Origin: an uncultured Clostridia bacterium
GTDB taxonomy: Bacteria > Bacillota > Clostridia > Lachnospirales > Lachnospiraceae
NCBI GenBank assembly: GCA_947178015.1
Contig: CAMWWW010000053.1
Span: 1 to 10,865, forward strand
Reading direction: 5' to 3'
DNA length: 10,865 nucleotides
The notes beneath the pieces were generated by a model. The model was not told where the DNA came from. It searched no databases and worked only from the letters and a program-made list of their open reading frames with translations. The stretch's first letter is position 1, and each line of letters opens with the position of its first letter. The position numbers were made by a program, and so were the translations under genes. Of the stretch, positions 4,490 through 10,865 are shown one piece after another.

Positions 4490-6136
4490 ATGGGAGATAG
4501 AAAAACGCCGATCATTGTGATTGGGCACAAGAATCCTGATACGGATTCTATATGCTCTGCGATTGCGTATACCAATCTGAAGAAGCTGTTGACAAAGGGA
4601 AATTATGTGGCGAGAAGAGCCGGGCAATTAAACGAGGAGACACAGTATGTGTTAAACCGCTTTGGCGTGAAGGCGCCAGAATATATTGCAGATGTGGGGA
4701 CACAGGTAAAGGACATCGAGATACGGGAGACCGTGGGAGTATCTAAGGATATTTCTCTTAAGAAGGCATGGACGCTGATGAAGGACAACAATGTGGTGAC
4801 GCTGCCCATCACCAAGCAGAAGAAGCTGGAAGGGCTGATTACCATCGGGGACATAGCGACCTCGTACATGGATGTCTACGACAGCAGAATTCTTGCAAGG
4901 GCAAAGACCAGCTATCAAAATATTGTTGAGACACTGGACGGAAGTGTAGTGGTAGGCGATCCAGACGCATATTTTACAGAGGGAAAGGTGTTGATAGCAG
5001 CGGCAAATCCAGACTTAATGGAGAGCTACATCGAGAAAAATGATCTGGTGATACTGGGAAATCGCTATGAATCCCAGCTTTGCGCGATTGAGATGAATTC
5101 CTCCTGCATTGTGGTGTGCGAGGGTGCACCGATCTCGCTTACCATAAAAAAGCTTGCGGAGGAGCATGGATGTACCATAATCAGCTCCCCTCATGACACC
5201 TACACGGTGGCGCGCCTGATTAATCAAAGTATGCCAATCAGCTATTTTATGCGGACCGATTCTCTGATCACATTTCAGACGGATGATTTTATAGAAACCA
5301 TTAAGGAGGTAATGGCGAAAAAGCGCCACAGAGATTTTCCTATCTTAAATAAAAGGGGAGATTATATCGGCATGATCTCCAGAAGAAATCTCCTCAATAT
5401 GACAAGGAAGAAGATTATACTGGTCGATCACAATGAAAAAAGCCAAGCGGTGGACGGCATTGAAAATGCGGAGATTTTGGAAATTATCGATCACCATCGC
5501 ATTGGAAGCTTAGAGACGATCTCACCAGTATTTTTTAGAAATCAGCCTCTTGGCTGTACCGCAACCATTATCTATGAAATGTATCAGGAATCTGGGGTGC
5601 CGGTAGATAAGGTGACAGCCTCCCTACTCTGTGCCGCTATTGTATCAGATACATTGATGTATCGCTCGCCGACCTGCACGCAGAAGGATAGAGATACAGC
5701 GGAGAAGCTCGCGTCCATCGCGCAGCTTAATGTGGAGGAATTTGCCAGAGATATGTTTAAGGCGGGGAGCAATCTTTCATCAAAATCTCCAGAAGAGATA
5801 TTCTATCAAGATTTTAAAAAGTTTTCCATCAATGATATTTCCTTTGGCGTGGGACAGATCAATTCCATGAGCGACACAGAGCTTGCCGGAATTCGGCAGC
5901 GTCTGGTTCCCTATATGGAACAATCGTGGCAGAGTCATGGCGTGGGGATGATATTCTTTATGCTCACTGATATTGTAAAAGAATCAACAGAATTGATTTT
6001 TATGGGCAATAATGCAAGTGAGTTAATCACAGCAGCCTTTAACAGTTTGCCGGAGAAGGAGAGCTTTATCCTTCCGGGTATCGTGTCCAGAAAAAAGCAG
6101 TTAATACCAGCAATTATGGCAGCAATGCAACAGTAG
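4490..6136 (+). CDS. ppaC: Manganese-dependent inorganic pyrophosphatase with CBS and DRTGG regulatory domains
   Basis: 548 residues, family II (DHH) pyrophosphatase, which hydrolyses pyrophosphate to phosphate in the cytoplasm and so pulls biosynthetic reactions forward. The catalytic DHH domain is split: GHKNPDTDS (12-20, metal ligands H13, D17, D19), then after the insert LVDHNE (311-316), the DHH motif IIDHHR (332-337) and SDT (386-388). The C-terminal DHHA2 domain carries SRKKQ (533-537), which contacts substrate. The insert holds CBS1 (about 72-125), a DRTGG domain (about 127-235) and CBS2 (about 250-302). In this group adenine nucleotides bind the CBS pair: AMP and ADP inhibit, and diadenosine polyphosphates activate forms with DRTGG. 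The length of about 550 is normal for the regulated form. The ATG at 4490 was preferred to an in-frame TTG at 4457 because AGGAGGGG lies just upstream. Confidence 0.95.
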   Translation: MGDRKTPIIVIGHKNPDTDSICSAIAYTNLKKLLTKGNYVARRAGQLNEETQYVLNRFGVKAPEYIADVGTQVKDIEIRETVGVSKDISLKKAWTLMKDNNVVTLPITKQKKLEGLITIGDIATSYMDVYDSRILARAKTSYQNIVETLDGSVVVGDPDAYFTEGKVLIAAANPDLMESYIEKNDLVILGNRYESQLCAIEMNSSCIVVCEGAPISLTIKKLAEEHGCTIISSPHDTYTVARLINQSMPISYFMRTDSLITFQTDDFIETIKEVMAKKRHRDFPILNKRGDYIGMISRRNLLNMTRKKIILVDHNEKSQAVDGIENAEILEIIDHHRIGSLETISPVFFRNQPLGCTATIIYEMYQESGVPVDKVTASLLCAAIVSDTLMYRSPTCTQKDRDTAEKLASIAQLNVEEFARDMFKAGSNLSSKSPEEIFYQDFKKFSINDISFGVGQINSMSDTELAGIRQRLVPYMEQSWQSHGVGMIFFMLTDIVKESTELIFMGNNASELITAAFNSLPEKESFILPGIVSRKKQLIPAIMAAMQQ

Positions 6137-6144
6137 CGAATTGT

Positions 6145-6175
6145 TTGATATAGAATGTAGCGGCGCGCTTATATA
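6145..6175 (+). promoter_or_regulatory. Possible weak promoter for the flavin reductase gene
   Basis: TTGATA (6145-6150), a 19-base spacer and TATATA (6170-6175). Spacing is long and the hexamers could be chance in this 70-base gap. Read-through from ppaC is an alternative, since no terminator is visible between the genes. Confidence 0.3.
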
Positions 6176-6176
6176 G

Positions 6177-6201
6177 TATGCGAAGCAGCGCAGAAATGAG
6201 G
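6177..6201 (+). repeat. Dispersed RBS-bearing repeat, copy A
   Basis: TATGCG followed directly by AAGCAGCGCAGAAATGAGG, identical in its last 19 bases to the reverse strand of 2858-2876. The terminal GAGG is the Shine-Dalgarno sequence of the gene that starts at 6207. Confidence 0.7.
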
Positions 6202-6206
6202 AATGT

Positions 6207-6773
6207 ATGGCAAAGCAAAGCTGGAAGCCGGGAAATATGCTATATCCGGTTCCTGTCGTTATGGTGAGTTGTCAGAGAGACAAGGAAAAACCGAATATTA
6301 TCACAGTGGCGTGGGCGGGAACAATCTGCTCCAATCCGCCCATGCTTTCCATCTCGGTGCGCCCTGAGAGATATTCGTATGCGATGATAAGGGAGACAGG
6401 AGAGTTTGTAGTAAATCTAGTGACAAAATCACTGGCACGCGCCGCAGATTATTGTGGGGTGGAATCTGGCAGGAAAGTGGATAAATTTGAGCAGATGAAG
6501 CTGACTCCCTTTGCATCCAAGCTGGTAAAGGCGCCCGGAATTCTGGAAAGTCCCGTAAATATGGAATGTCGGGTGACAGAGGTGAAGGAGCTTGGGTCGC
6601 ATCATATGTTTTTGGCGGAGATTGTGAATGTGAATATCAGCGAGGAATATCTTGACGAGCGAGGAAAATTCCATCTAAATCATGCAGGGATGGTGTCTTA
6701 TTCCCACGGGGAATACTTTGTATTAGGAGAGAGGTTGGGTGGTTTTGGTTTTTCTGTTAAAAAACGAAAATAG
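6207..6773 (+). CDS. Flavin reductase-like FMN-binding protein
   Basis: 188 residues with the pattern of the flavin reductase-like (split beta-barrel, DIM6/NTAB) family. The N-terminus reads NMLYPVPVVMVSCQ, followed by NIITVAWAGTICSNPPMLSISVRPERYSY (30-58) for the FMN site, then GEFVVNLVT (65-73), and a family-typical end with YFVLGERLGGFGFSVKK. Members bind FMN in the cytoplasm; some reduce flavin with NAD(P)H, others are electron carriers or have unknown substrates. No partner oxygenase or rubredoxin is next to it, so the physiological reaction is open. The ATG at 6207 follows GAGG by five bases. It lies 70 bases after ppaC and 22 bases before the OLD-type gene, so it may be co-transcribed with either. 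Confidence 0.85.
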   Translation: MAKQSWKPGNMLYPVPVVMVSCQRDKEKPNIITVAWAGTICSNPPMLSISVRPERYSYAMIRETGEFVVNLVTKSLARAADYCGVESGRKVDKFEQMKLTPFASKLVKAPGILESPVNMECRVTEVKELGSHHMFLAEIVNVNISEEYLDERGKFHLNHAGMVSYSHGEYFVLGERLGGFGFSVKKRK

Positions 6774-6795
6774 GCGCAGAACAGGAGGGGTATAG

Positions 6796-8664
6796 ATGAA
6801 GATCAGCAACCTGCGAATAAGAAATTTTCGATCCATCCGGGATTTGCAGTTGGACGAGGTGGATTATGCATGTATTTTGGTAGGTAAGAATAATACCGGA
6901 AAAACGGTGGTTCTGGATGCAATTCGTGCTGTGGTGGGGGATTATAAAGTTGAAAAGAAGGATTTTAACCAGAGGCGAAGACCGGTTGAGGTAAGACTGG
7001 GGCTGGAATTTAAGAAGGAAGATCTGCAAATACTGCACGACCGTGCTGAGGTAAGCAGGTACAAGATCTTTGAGGAATGGGAGAGAGATTTTAAGGAAAA
7101 GCTTCCGTCCTTTCAGGATGGGATACTTACTTTCACGTGGGTGATGTACGAAAATGGGACCTGCTTTTTCTGCGATGGTTTTGAGCGGCATAATCCTTAT
7201 ATTGCGTCGGTTCTTCCTAAGATTTATTATATTGACAGCAGCAGAAATCTGGAGGCGGTGGAGAAGGATTTCCTTCATGTTCAGATTGATAAGGAGCAGA
7301 TGTTGAGCTTGAAGGATGAGCGCTGTATGCTTGATGAAGGAAAACGCTGCAATGATTGCTTCCAATGTATAAAGGAAATTAATCAAAAGAAACCGGGGGA
7401 TCTGTCTGTGATAGAGACGGCGCGCTTGATGGAGTATAAACTTTATCATGTGAATATGAAGGATTTTTCGGAGAATGTGAATCGCTGTTATCACAGAAAT
7501 AGCGGTAAAAATCAAGATATTCAGTATAAGTTTAATTTTAGTTTTGATCAGGTATTTAAGATAGATACTGTGATTCATAATCTGGATAGAGACAGAGATG
7601 AGAATATGCATGAGGCAGGTGCAGGAACCAGAAGCCTCTATATTTTATCGCTGCTTGAGGCTTACATTAGCGCAGAGAGTTCTCTTCCAAGTATTATCAT
7701 GATTGAAGCACCTGAGATCTATCTTCATCCTCAGCTTCAGAAAGCAGCAGGAGAGATATTGTATCGTCTGTCTAAGAAAAATCAAGTGATATTCTCCACC
7801 CATTCGCCTAATATGATTTTCAATTTTTCCAGCGGGCAGATTAAGCAGGTTTGTCTGGATGAAGATTATTGTACAATCGCGCGAGAAGATGTGGAGATCA
7901 ATCAGATTTTGGACGATCTGGGCTATGCGGCAAATGATCTGATGAATGTAAGTTTTGTGTTTATTGTGGAAGGAAAGCAGGACAGAAGCAGACTGCCGCT
8001 GTTATTGGAGAGATATTATAAAGAGATCTACGATGAGGACGGAAAGCTTCAGCGCGTATCCATTATTACGACGAATAGCTGTACAAATATAAAGACCTAT
8101 GCAAATTTAAAATATATGAACCAGCTTTATCTCAAGGATCAATTTTTAATGATACGAGACAGCGACGGTAAAAAGCCAGAGTATCTGGTAAAACAGCTTT
8201 GTAGTTATTACAGTAATCGAGAAGCGGAGGATAAGGGATATATACCGCGGGTGACACCGAAGAATGTGCTGGTGTTAAAATATTATTCTTTTGAAAATTA
8301 TTTCCTCGACCCAAAGGTAATGGCTAAAATCGGCGTAGTGAAAAGCGAGGATGAATTCTACACGATTCTTTTTCAGAAATTTAAAGATTATCTATATCGG
8401 CTCACCAGTGTAAAGCGGATGCAGCGCGTAATTGGAAAGCGGATTAACACGAAAAATGATGTGATAGAAAATATGGAAAATATCCGAATTTTTGTCCGCG
8501 GGCATAATTTATTTGATATATTTTATGGAAGATATCACGGCGACAGCGAGGCAGAAATATTAAAAAAATATATTGAAGCTGCGCCAAGAGAGTGTTTTCA
8601 GGATATTTTAGACGGAATCGACAGATTTGTATATTTTGAAAATAGGAAAAAAGATATAAAGTAA
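6796..8664 (+). CDS. OLD-type protein: ABC-class ATPase with C-terminal TOPRIM nuclease domain
   Basis: 622 residues. The start MKISNLRIRNFRSIRDLQL is the usual RecF/OLD-type strand pair. Walker A is GKNNTGKT (30-37); a signature-like GAGTRS lies at 275-280; Walker B is IIMIEAPEIYLHP (300-312); the switch histidine is in FSTHSP (333-338). The TOPRIM part shows VEGKQD (391-396), IRDSDG (453-458) and SFENYFLDP (498-506), the acidic residues E392, D455 and D457 being those that bind metal. OLD proteins act as nucleases on DNA and several serve in phage defence. No UvrD-like helicase is adjacent, so this is not a Gabija pair; it resembles stand-alone class 1 OLD. Two oddities: a cysteine cluster C177-x7-C185-x2-C188-x2-C191 between Walker A and Walker B, and alanine where OLD proteins usually have the second glutamate of IEEPE. 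The ATG has AGGAGGGG upstream. Confidence 0.85.
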   Translation: MKISNLRIRNFRSIRDLQLDEVDYACILVGKNNTGKTVVLDAIRAVVGDYKVEKKDFNQRRRPVEVRLGLEFKKEDLQILHDRAEVSRYKIFEEWERDFKEKLPSFQDGILTFTWVMYENGTCFFCDGFERHNPYIASVLPKIYYIDSSRNLEAVEKDFLHVQIDKEQMLSLKDERCMLDEGKRCNDCFQCIKEINQKKPGDLSVIETARLMEYKLYHVNMKDFSENVNRCYHRNSGKNQDIQYKFNFSFDQVFKIDTVIHNLDRDRDENMHEAGAGTRSLYILSLLEAYISAESSLPSIIMIEAPEIYLHPQLQKAAGEILYRLSKKNQVIFSTHSPNMIFNFSSGQIKQVCLDEDYCTIAREDVEINQILDDLGYAANDLMNVSFVFIVEGKQDRSRLPLLLERYYKEIYDEDGKLQRVSIITTNSCTNIKTYANLKYMNQLYLKDQFLMIRDSDGKKPEYLVKQLCSYYSNREAEDKGYIPRVTPKNVLVLKYYSFENYFLDPKVMAKIGVVKSEDEFYTILFQKFKDYLYRLTSVKRMQRVIGKRINTKNDVIENMENIRIFVRGHNLFDIFYGRYHGDSEAEILKKYIEAAPRECFQDILDGIDRFVYFENRKKDIK

Positions 8665-8695
8665 GACATTTTGGCTTATTTTGGCAAAGAATTTC

Positions 8696-8728
8696 TTGAT
8701 TTTTTTTTAAATATAGTATACACTATAC
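8696..8728 (+). promoter_or_regulatory. Promoter and likely operator of the BlaI/BlaR1-type pair
   Basis: TTGATT (8696-8701), a 17-base spacer and TACACT (8719-8724) form a plausible promoter with a start near 8731. A near-palindrome covers the -10: TATAGT (8712-8717), ATAC, ACTATA (8722-8727); an alternative centre gives GTATA-CAC-TATAC (8716-8728). BlaI/MecI repressors bind dyads that overlap their own promoters, though the classic TACA/TGTA halves are not present in full. The eight-T run at 8701-8708 could also serve to end transcription of the OLD-type gene, but only a weak hairpin precedes it. Confidence 0.55.
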
Positions 8729-8729
8729 A

Positions 8730-8770
8730 TTAGGATCGGGGAACAAGGGACATGAGTTTTTCGATCCTAA
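8730..8770 (+). promoter_or_regulatory. 15-bp hairpin at the 5' end of the repressor transcript
   Basis: Arms 8730-8744 and 8756-8770 pair throughout: nine Watson-Crick pairs (TTAGGATCG / CGATCCTAA), three G.U pairs, then three more Watson-Crick pairs, with an 11-base loop AAGGGACATGA. The predicted transcription start (about 8731) coincides with the base of the stem, so the mRNA would begin in a hairpin. Confidence 0.6.
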
Positions 8771-8836
8771 ATAAGAAATCACTTTGTATCAGGATGTGTA
8801 AAACAAAACTACTAATCCAATTAATAGGAGGTAAAG

Positions 8837-9226
8837 ATGGCAGGCGGACGCTTTGAAGTATTAACAGCATCAGAGACATTAGTTATGAAATGTATCTGGG
8901 ATTCAGAGAAAGAGATGTCTCTGGCAGATATCTTTGAGATGGTGAACACACAATATCACAAAGAGTGGAAATATCAGACCGTATCAACATTTTTGGCAAA
9001 GATAGTACAAAAGGGATTTATTAGAGCCAGAAGAGAAGGACATAGAGTAATATATGAGATTCTGATATCTGAGGATGATTATAAGGCTCAGCAGGCAGAG
9101 GAGTTTGTTAATTTCTGGAACAGGGGATCTGTAGGACAGTTCCTCACAGCATTTTACAAGGAAAAGAAAGTTACCAAAGCAGAGCTTGAGGAGTTAAAGA
9201 ATACCATTGAAGGATTGGATGAATGA
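8837..9226 (+). CDS. BlaI/MecI/CopY family transcriptional repressor
   Basis: 129 residues, the usual length. Residues about 8-75 form a winged helix: LTASETLVMKCIWDSEKEMS, then the recognition region with WKYQTVSTFLAKIVQKGFI (44-62) and the wing REGHRVIYEI (66-75). The C-terminal helices (78-127) serve for dimer formation. In the staphylococcal proteins the signal-activated protease cuts between N101 and F102; here Q101-F102 in GSVGQFLTAF occupies the same place. The gene is followed by, and overlaps, a BlaR1-like protease gene, so the pair is expected to work as sensor and cleavable repressor that shut off their own promoter. AGGAGG lies five bases upstream of the ATG. No beta-lactamase or copper ATPase gene is nearby, so the regulon is not shown. 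Confidence 0.92.
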   Translation: MAGGRFEVLTASETLVMKCIWDSEKEMSLADIFEMVNTQYHKEWKYQTVSTFLAKIVQKGFIRARREGHRVIYEILISEDDYKAQQAEEFVNFWNRGSVGQFLTAFYKEKKVTKAELEELKNTIEGLDE

Positions 9227-10619
9227 AATTTGTTATGTCATGTTATTTTCTACGCTGGCAGGAACCGTATCCTATCTGATATGGAAAAAGCTGGCGTGCA
9301 AGCTGCAAGAGAGAAATAAGCTAAAATGTATCTATCCAATGCTTCTGGTGACAGTAGGCTTTTATCTGATACCTGTTTTTTACTTGGTTATCAAGCTGCT
9401 TCTTAATTTTAATAAGCAGAATTTAAGCTTTGAGTCCTTATTTTTATGGACACCTTCCATCCAGTATTCGAGGACTCCTATTGTGGCTGTGTGGGCTATT
9501 GGAATGGTAATTTTTACCATCTATTTGGCACGTGATAATATGAAAGTGAATAAACACCTTATCAGTATCTTTCCGGCTGAGCCGGAAGTGATAGCGATGA
9601 AAGAAAAGATAGCGAGAGAGCTTGGATTGCGTCAAAATATCAGCGTGTATCGAGGCTATGGCGTGAGCTCGCCTATTGTGGCAGGTGTTTTTCAAAAGAA
9701 AATCTATCTTCCTGTTGAGGATTTTGAAGACAAGGAACAGGAAGTAATTCTTTATCATGAGATGGTACATATTAAACAATATATAGTTGGAGTGAAAGCA
9801 TTTGTTTCTATTCTTCAGGTAATCCATTGGTTTAATCCAGTTGTTAGAGGGTTTTTACATTCGCTGGATGAATGGGGAGAGACAGCTTGCGATTTATATG
9901 TGCGTTATGATACGGAGTGTAATGTAACTTTTAAAGAATACTTTAGGTATGTGGCGAAAAGAATAAAAGCGGATGATGACGATGAAGATATACCTGACAC
10001 CGCTACATACTTAGCGAAAATTGAAGGAGTATCGGAGAGGGTAGATATGATAAAGAATTATAAGCGAGAAAAAGATTTTAAGTTGTTAGGTGGAATATTG
10101 ACAATGGCGGCGTTTATATCATTGTCAACGACTACATCAGTGGCAGCAGGAGTGGGTATAGAATATGCACATGCATCTATCTATAATGCAACAAAAGCAG
10201 AAACGCAATTAGTTCAAAGTGATGTTGTAGCTGAGGAGAATGATGTTACAGAAGCTGATGGTGTAGAATTTGATGGAACCTTTGTTATAGATGAAGAGAA
10301 TATGATAGAGTTGCCGAGTATGGAACAGAGAAGCAATGGATTTATGTTTGAAAATGATGTTCCCGCAGGTAAATTAGGATATTCTAAATACTTTAAGGTG
10401 AGTGAGGGTGGTAAAATTACTTTAACTGTATCTGTTAATCCTGATGATGTATCGATCAAAGCAGGTATTATTAAACCAGATGGATCAATGCTATACGTTA
10501 GAGGTTCAGAATCAATTTATCAAATATTTACGGTTGAAAAATCAGGAAATTATCGTATATATATAGATAATGATAGTGATACACCTGTAAAAGTAACAGG
10601 TTCTGTTATTTATGAATAA
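9219..10619 (+). CDS. BlaR1/MecR1-like M56 membrane metalloprotease with a non-PBP sensor domain
   Basis: 466 residues from the ATG at 9219, which overlaps the repressor stop by eight bases; AAGGA stands just upstream. (An in-frame TTG at 9207 would add four residues.) Three N-terminal membrane segments (about 5-22, 39-64, 87-103) precede a cytoplasmic protease domain with the zinc motif HEMVH (180-184) and the downstream DEWGETACD (217-225) that supplies the third ligand in M56 peptidases. A fourth segment (about 290-312) leads to an exported tail: an acidic linker (about 320-365) and a compact beta-rich module (about 372-466, ending in YQIFTVEKSGNYRIYIDNDS) that resembles pre-peptidase C-terminal-type domains. 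No SxxK-containing penicillin-binding domain is present, so the ligand is probably not a beta-lactam. Base composition turns clearly more AT-rich in the sensor-coding half. It likely activates by sensing an extracellular cue and cutting the repressor. Confidence 0.88.
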   Translation: MNEICYVMLFSTLAGTVSYLIWKKLACKLQERNKLKCIYPMLLVTVGFYLIPVFYLVIKLLLNFNKQNLSFESLFLWTPSIQYSRTPIVAVWAIGMVIFTIYLARDNMKVNKHLISIFPAEPEVIAMKEKIARELGLRQNISVYRGYGVSSPIVAGVFQKKIYLPVEDFEDKEQEVILYHEMVHIKQYIVGVKAFVSILQVIHWFNPVVRGFLHSLDEWGETACDLYVRYDTECNVTFKEYFRYVAKRIKADDDDEDIPDTATYLAKIEGVSERVDMIKNYKREKDFKLLGGILTMAAFISLSTTTSVAAGVGIEYAHASIYNATKAETQLVQSDVVAEENDVTEADGVEFDGTFVIDEENMIELPSMEQRSNGFMFENDVPAGKLGYSKYFKVSEGGKITLTVSVNPDDVSIKAGIIKPDGSMLYVRGSESIYQIFTVEKSGNYRIYIDNDSDTPVKVTGSVIYE

Positions 10620-10620
10620 A

Positions 10621-10652
10621 ATAGTATTATATTGATGGAAAAATAATACTAT
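10621..10652 (+). terminator. AT-rich 10-bp dyad after the protease gene
   Basis: ATAGTATTAT (10621-10630) and its exact reverse complement (10643-10652) are separated by 12 bases and begin one base after the stop codon. The sequence beyond (ACTTTATTATATATTTT) is T-rich but not a clean T run. It may terminate the operon. It also shares ATAGTAT and ACTATAC with the operator-like site at 8712-8728, so repressor binding is an alternative. Confidence 0.4.
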
Positions 10653-10716
10653 ACTTTATTATATATTTTATAAGGTCATCATCATTCTTGAGATAAATGT
10701 AATTAAAAAAGATTGT

Positions 10717-10858
10717 TATAAATAGTTTGCTCAGGTAGATTTTTATTAAGTATATGGCCATTTTTTATTGGTAAAAATATAACCAAACACTAAGTTTGTG
10801 GAATGTTTTTATACTAACATTATTAATGGAAGCTTATAAAGTAGAAATCTGCCTGAGT
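10717..10858 (+). other. Structured, gene-free AT-rich segment with long paired ends
   Basis: Bases 10730-10747 pair with 10840-10857 over 18 positions (CTCAGGTAGATTT against AAATCTGCCTGAG plus five more), the three odd pairs all being G.U on the plus strand. A -10-like TATAAA (10717-10722) would place a start at about 10729, exactly at the base of the stem, but no good -35 is seen. Inside are smaller possible hairpins such as CAAAC-ACTAA-GTTTG (10784-10798). It may be a noncoding RNA or leader of a gene beyond the window, or a small inverted-repeat element. No coding frame is supported from 10620 to the end. Confidence 0.4.
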
Positions 10859-10865
10859 TAATTTA

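Noticed and set aside
6178..6267. Small frame opening MRSSAEMR in the repeat before the flavin reductase gene
   Set aside because: It runs in a different frame through the start of a clear gene and ends after 29 codons. I treat the peptide likeness between the two repeat copies as a property of the repeat, not as a gene.
6757..7611. Long minus-strand frame of 284 codons opposite the OLD-type gene
   Set aside because: It is a mirror of the coding strand of a well-supported gene, has a low-complexity Ile/His/Leu-rich translation, and shows no motif.
6796..8664. Gabija-type (OLD nuclease plus UvrD helicase) defence pair
   Set aside because: The OLD-type protein is followed by a repressor gene and preceded by a flavin reductase-like gene; no helicase gene is in reach.
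8837..10619. Beta-lactam resistance regulation (bla or mec locus)
   Set aside because: The protein families fit, but the sensor has no penicillin-binding domain and no beta-lactamase or PBP gene is present, so the resistance role is not supported.
1..10865. CRISPR array, tRNA or rRNA genes, insertion sequence transposase
   Set aside because: I saw no regularly spaced repeats, no cloverleaf with CCA-type ends, no rRNA-like stretch and no transposase or integrase motif on either strand.

Overview
The window looks like chromosomal DNA from a Gram-positive, moderately AT-rich anaerobe, most likely a member of the Lachnospiraceae (Clostridia). The evidence is the combination of a DUF5685-type protein with a J-domain protein, a CBS/DRTGG-containing manganese pyrophosphatase, a stand-alone RelQ-type alarmone synthetase, strong GGAGG ribosome binding sites and clostridial sigma-A promoters. 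The taxonomic call is inference from gene content; no 16S or other marker is present.

Left part, minus strand (1-4283). A gene appears to start at 22 and leave the window. It is followed by a gene-free stretch with three strong hairpins (28-203), then relQ (220-852) with its own extended -10 promoter. Next comes what looks like one operon transcribed leftwards from a promoter at 3520-3492: flavodoxin-like protein, small membrane zinc-ribbon protein, DUF5685 protein and J-domain protein (3437 down to 993, with short gaps and one 4-base overlap). A two-S1-domain RNA-binding protein (3564-4283) lies upstream with its own near-consensus promoter.

Middle, plus strand (4374-8664). A divergent promoter drives ppaC, the CBS-PPase, through a leader that folds into a 14-bp hairpin. 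It is followed by a flavin reductase-like gene and then by a large OLD-type protein (ABC-type ATPase plus TOPRIM nuclease) with an unusual internal cysteine cluster and a Walker B motif that lacks the usual second glutamate.

Right part, plus strand (8696-10865). This is a BlaI/BlaR1-type repressor and membrane metalloprotease pair. The promoter carries a near-palindrome over its -10, and the transcript probably begins with a 15-bp hairpin. The sensor ends in a small beta-rich domain in place of a penicillin-binding domain, so the signal is probably not a beta-lactam. The last 246 bases have no gene; they hold an AT-rich dyad and a 130-base segment whose ends pair over 18 bp with all non-Watson-Crick positions being G.U on the plus strand.

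The most interesting points are the Asp-rich motifs of the DUF5685 protein, which recall class I isoprenoid synthases, and its operon. Others are the altered OLD-family ATPase, the unusual BlaR1 sensor, a 25-28 base repeat that supplies the ribosome binding site of two unrelated genes, and several structured leaders.
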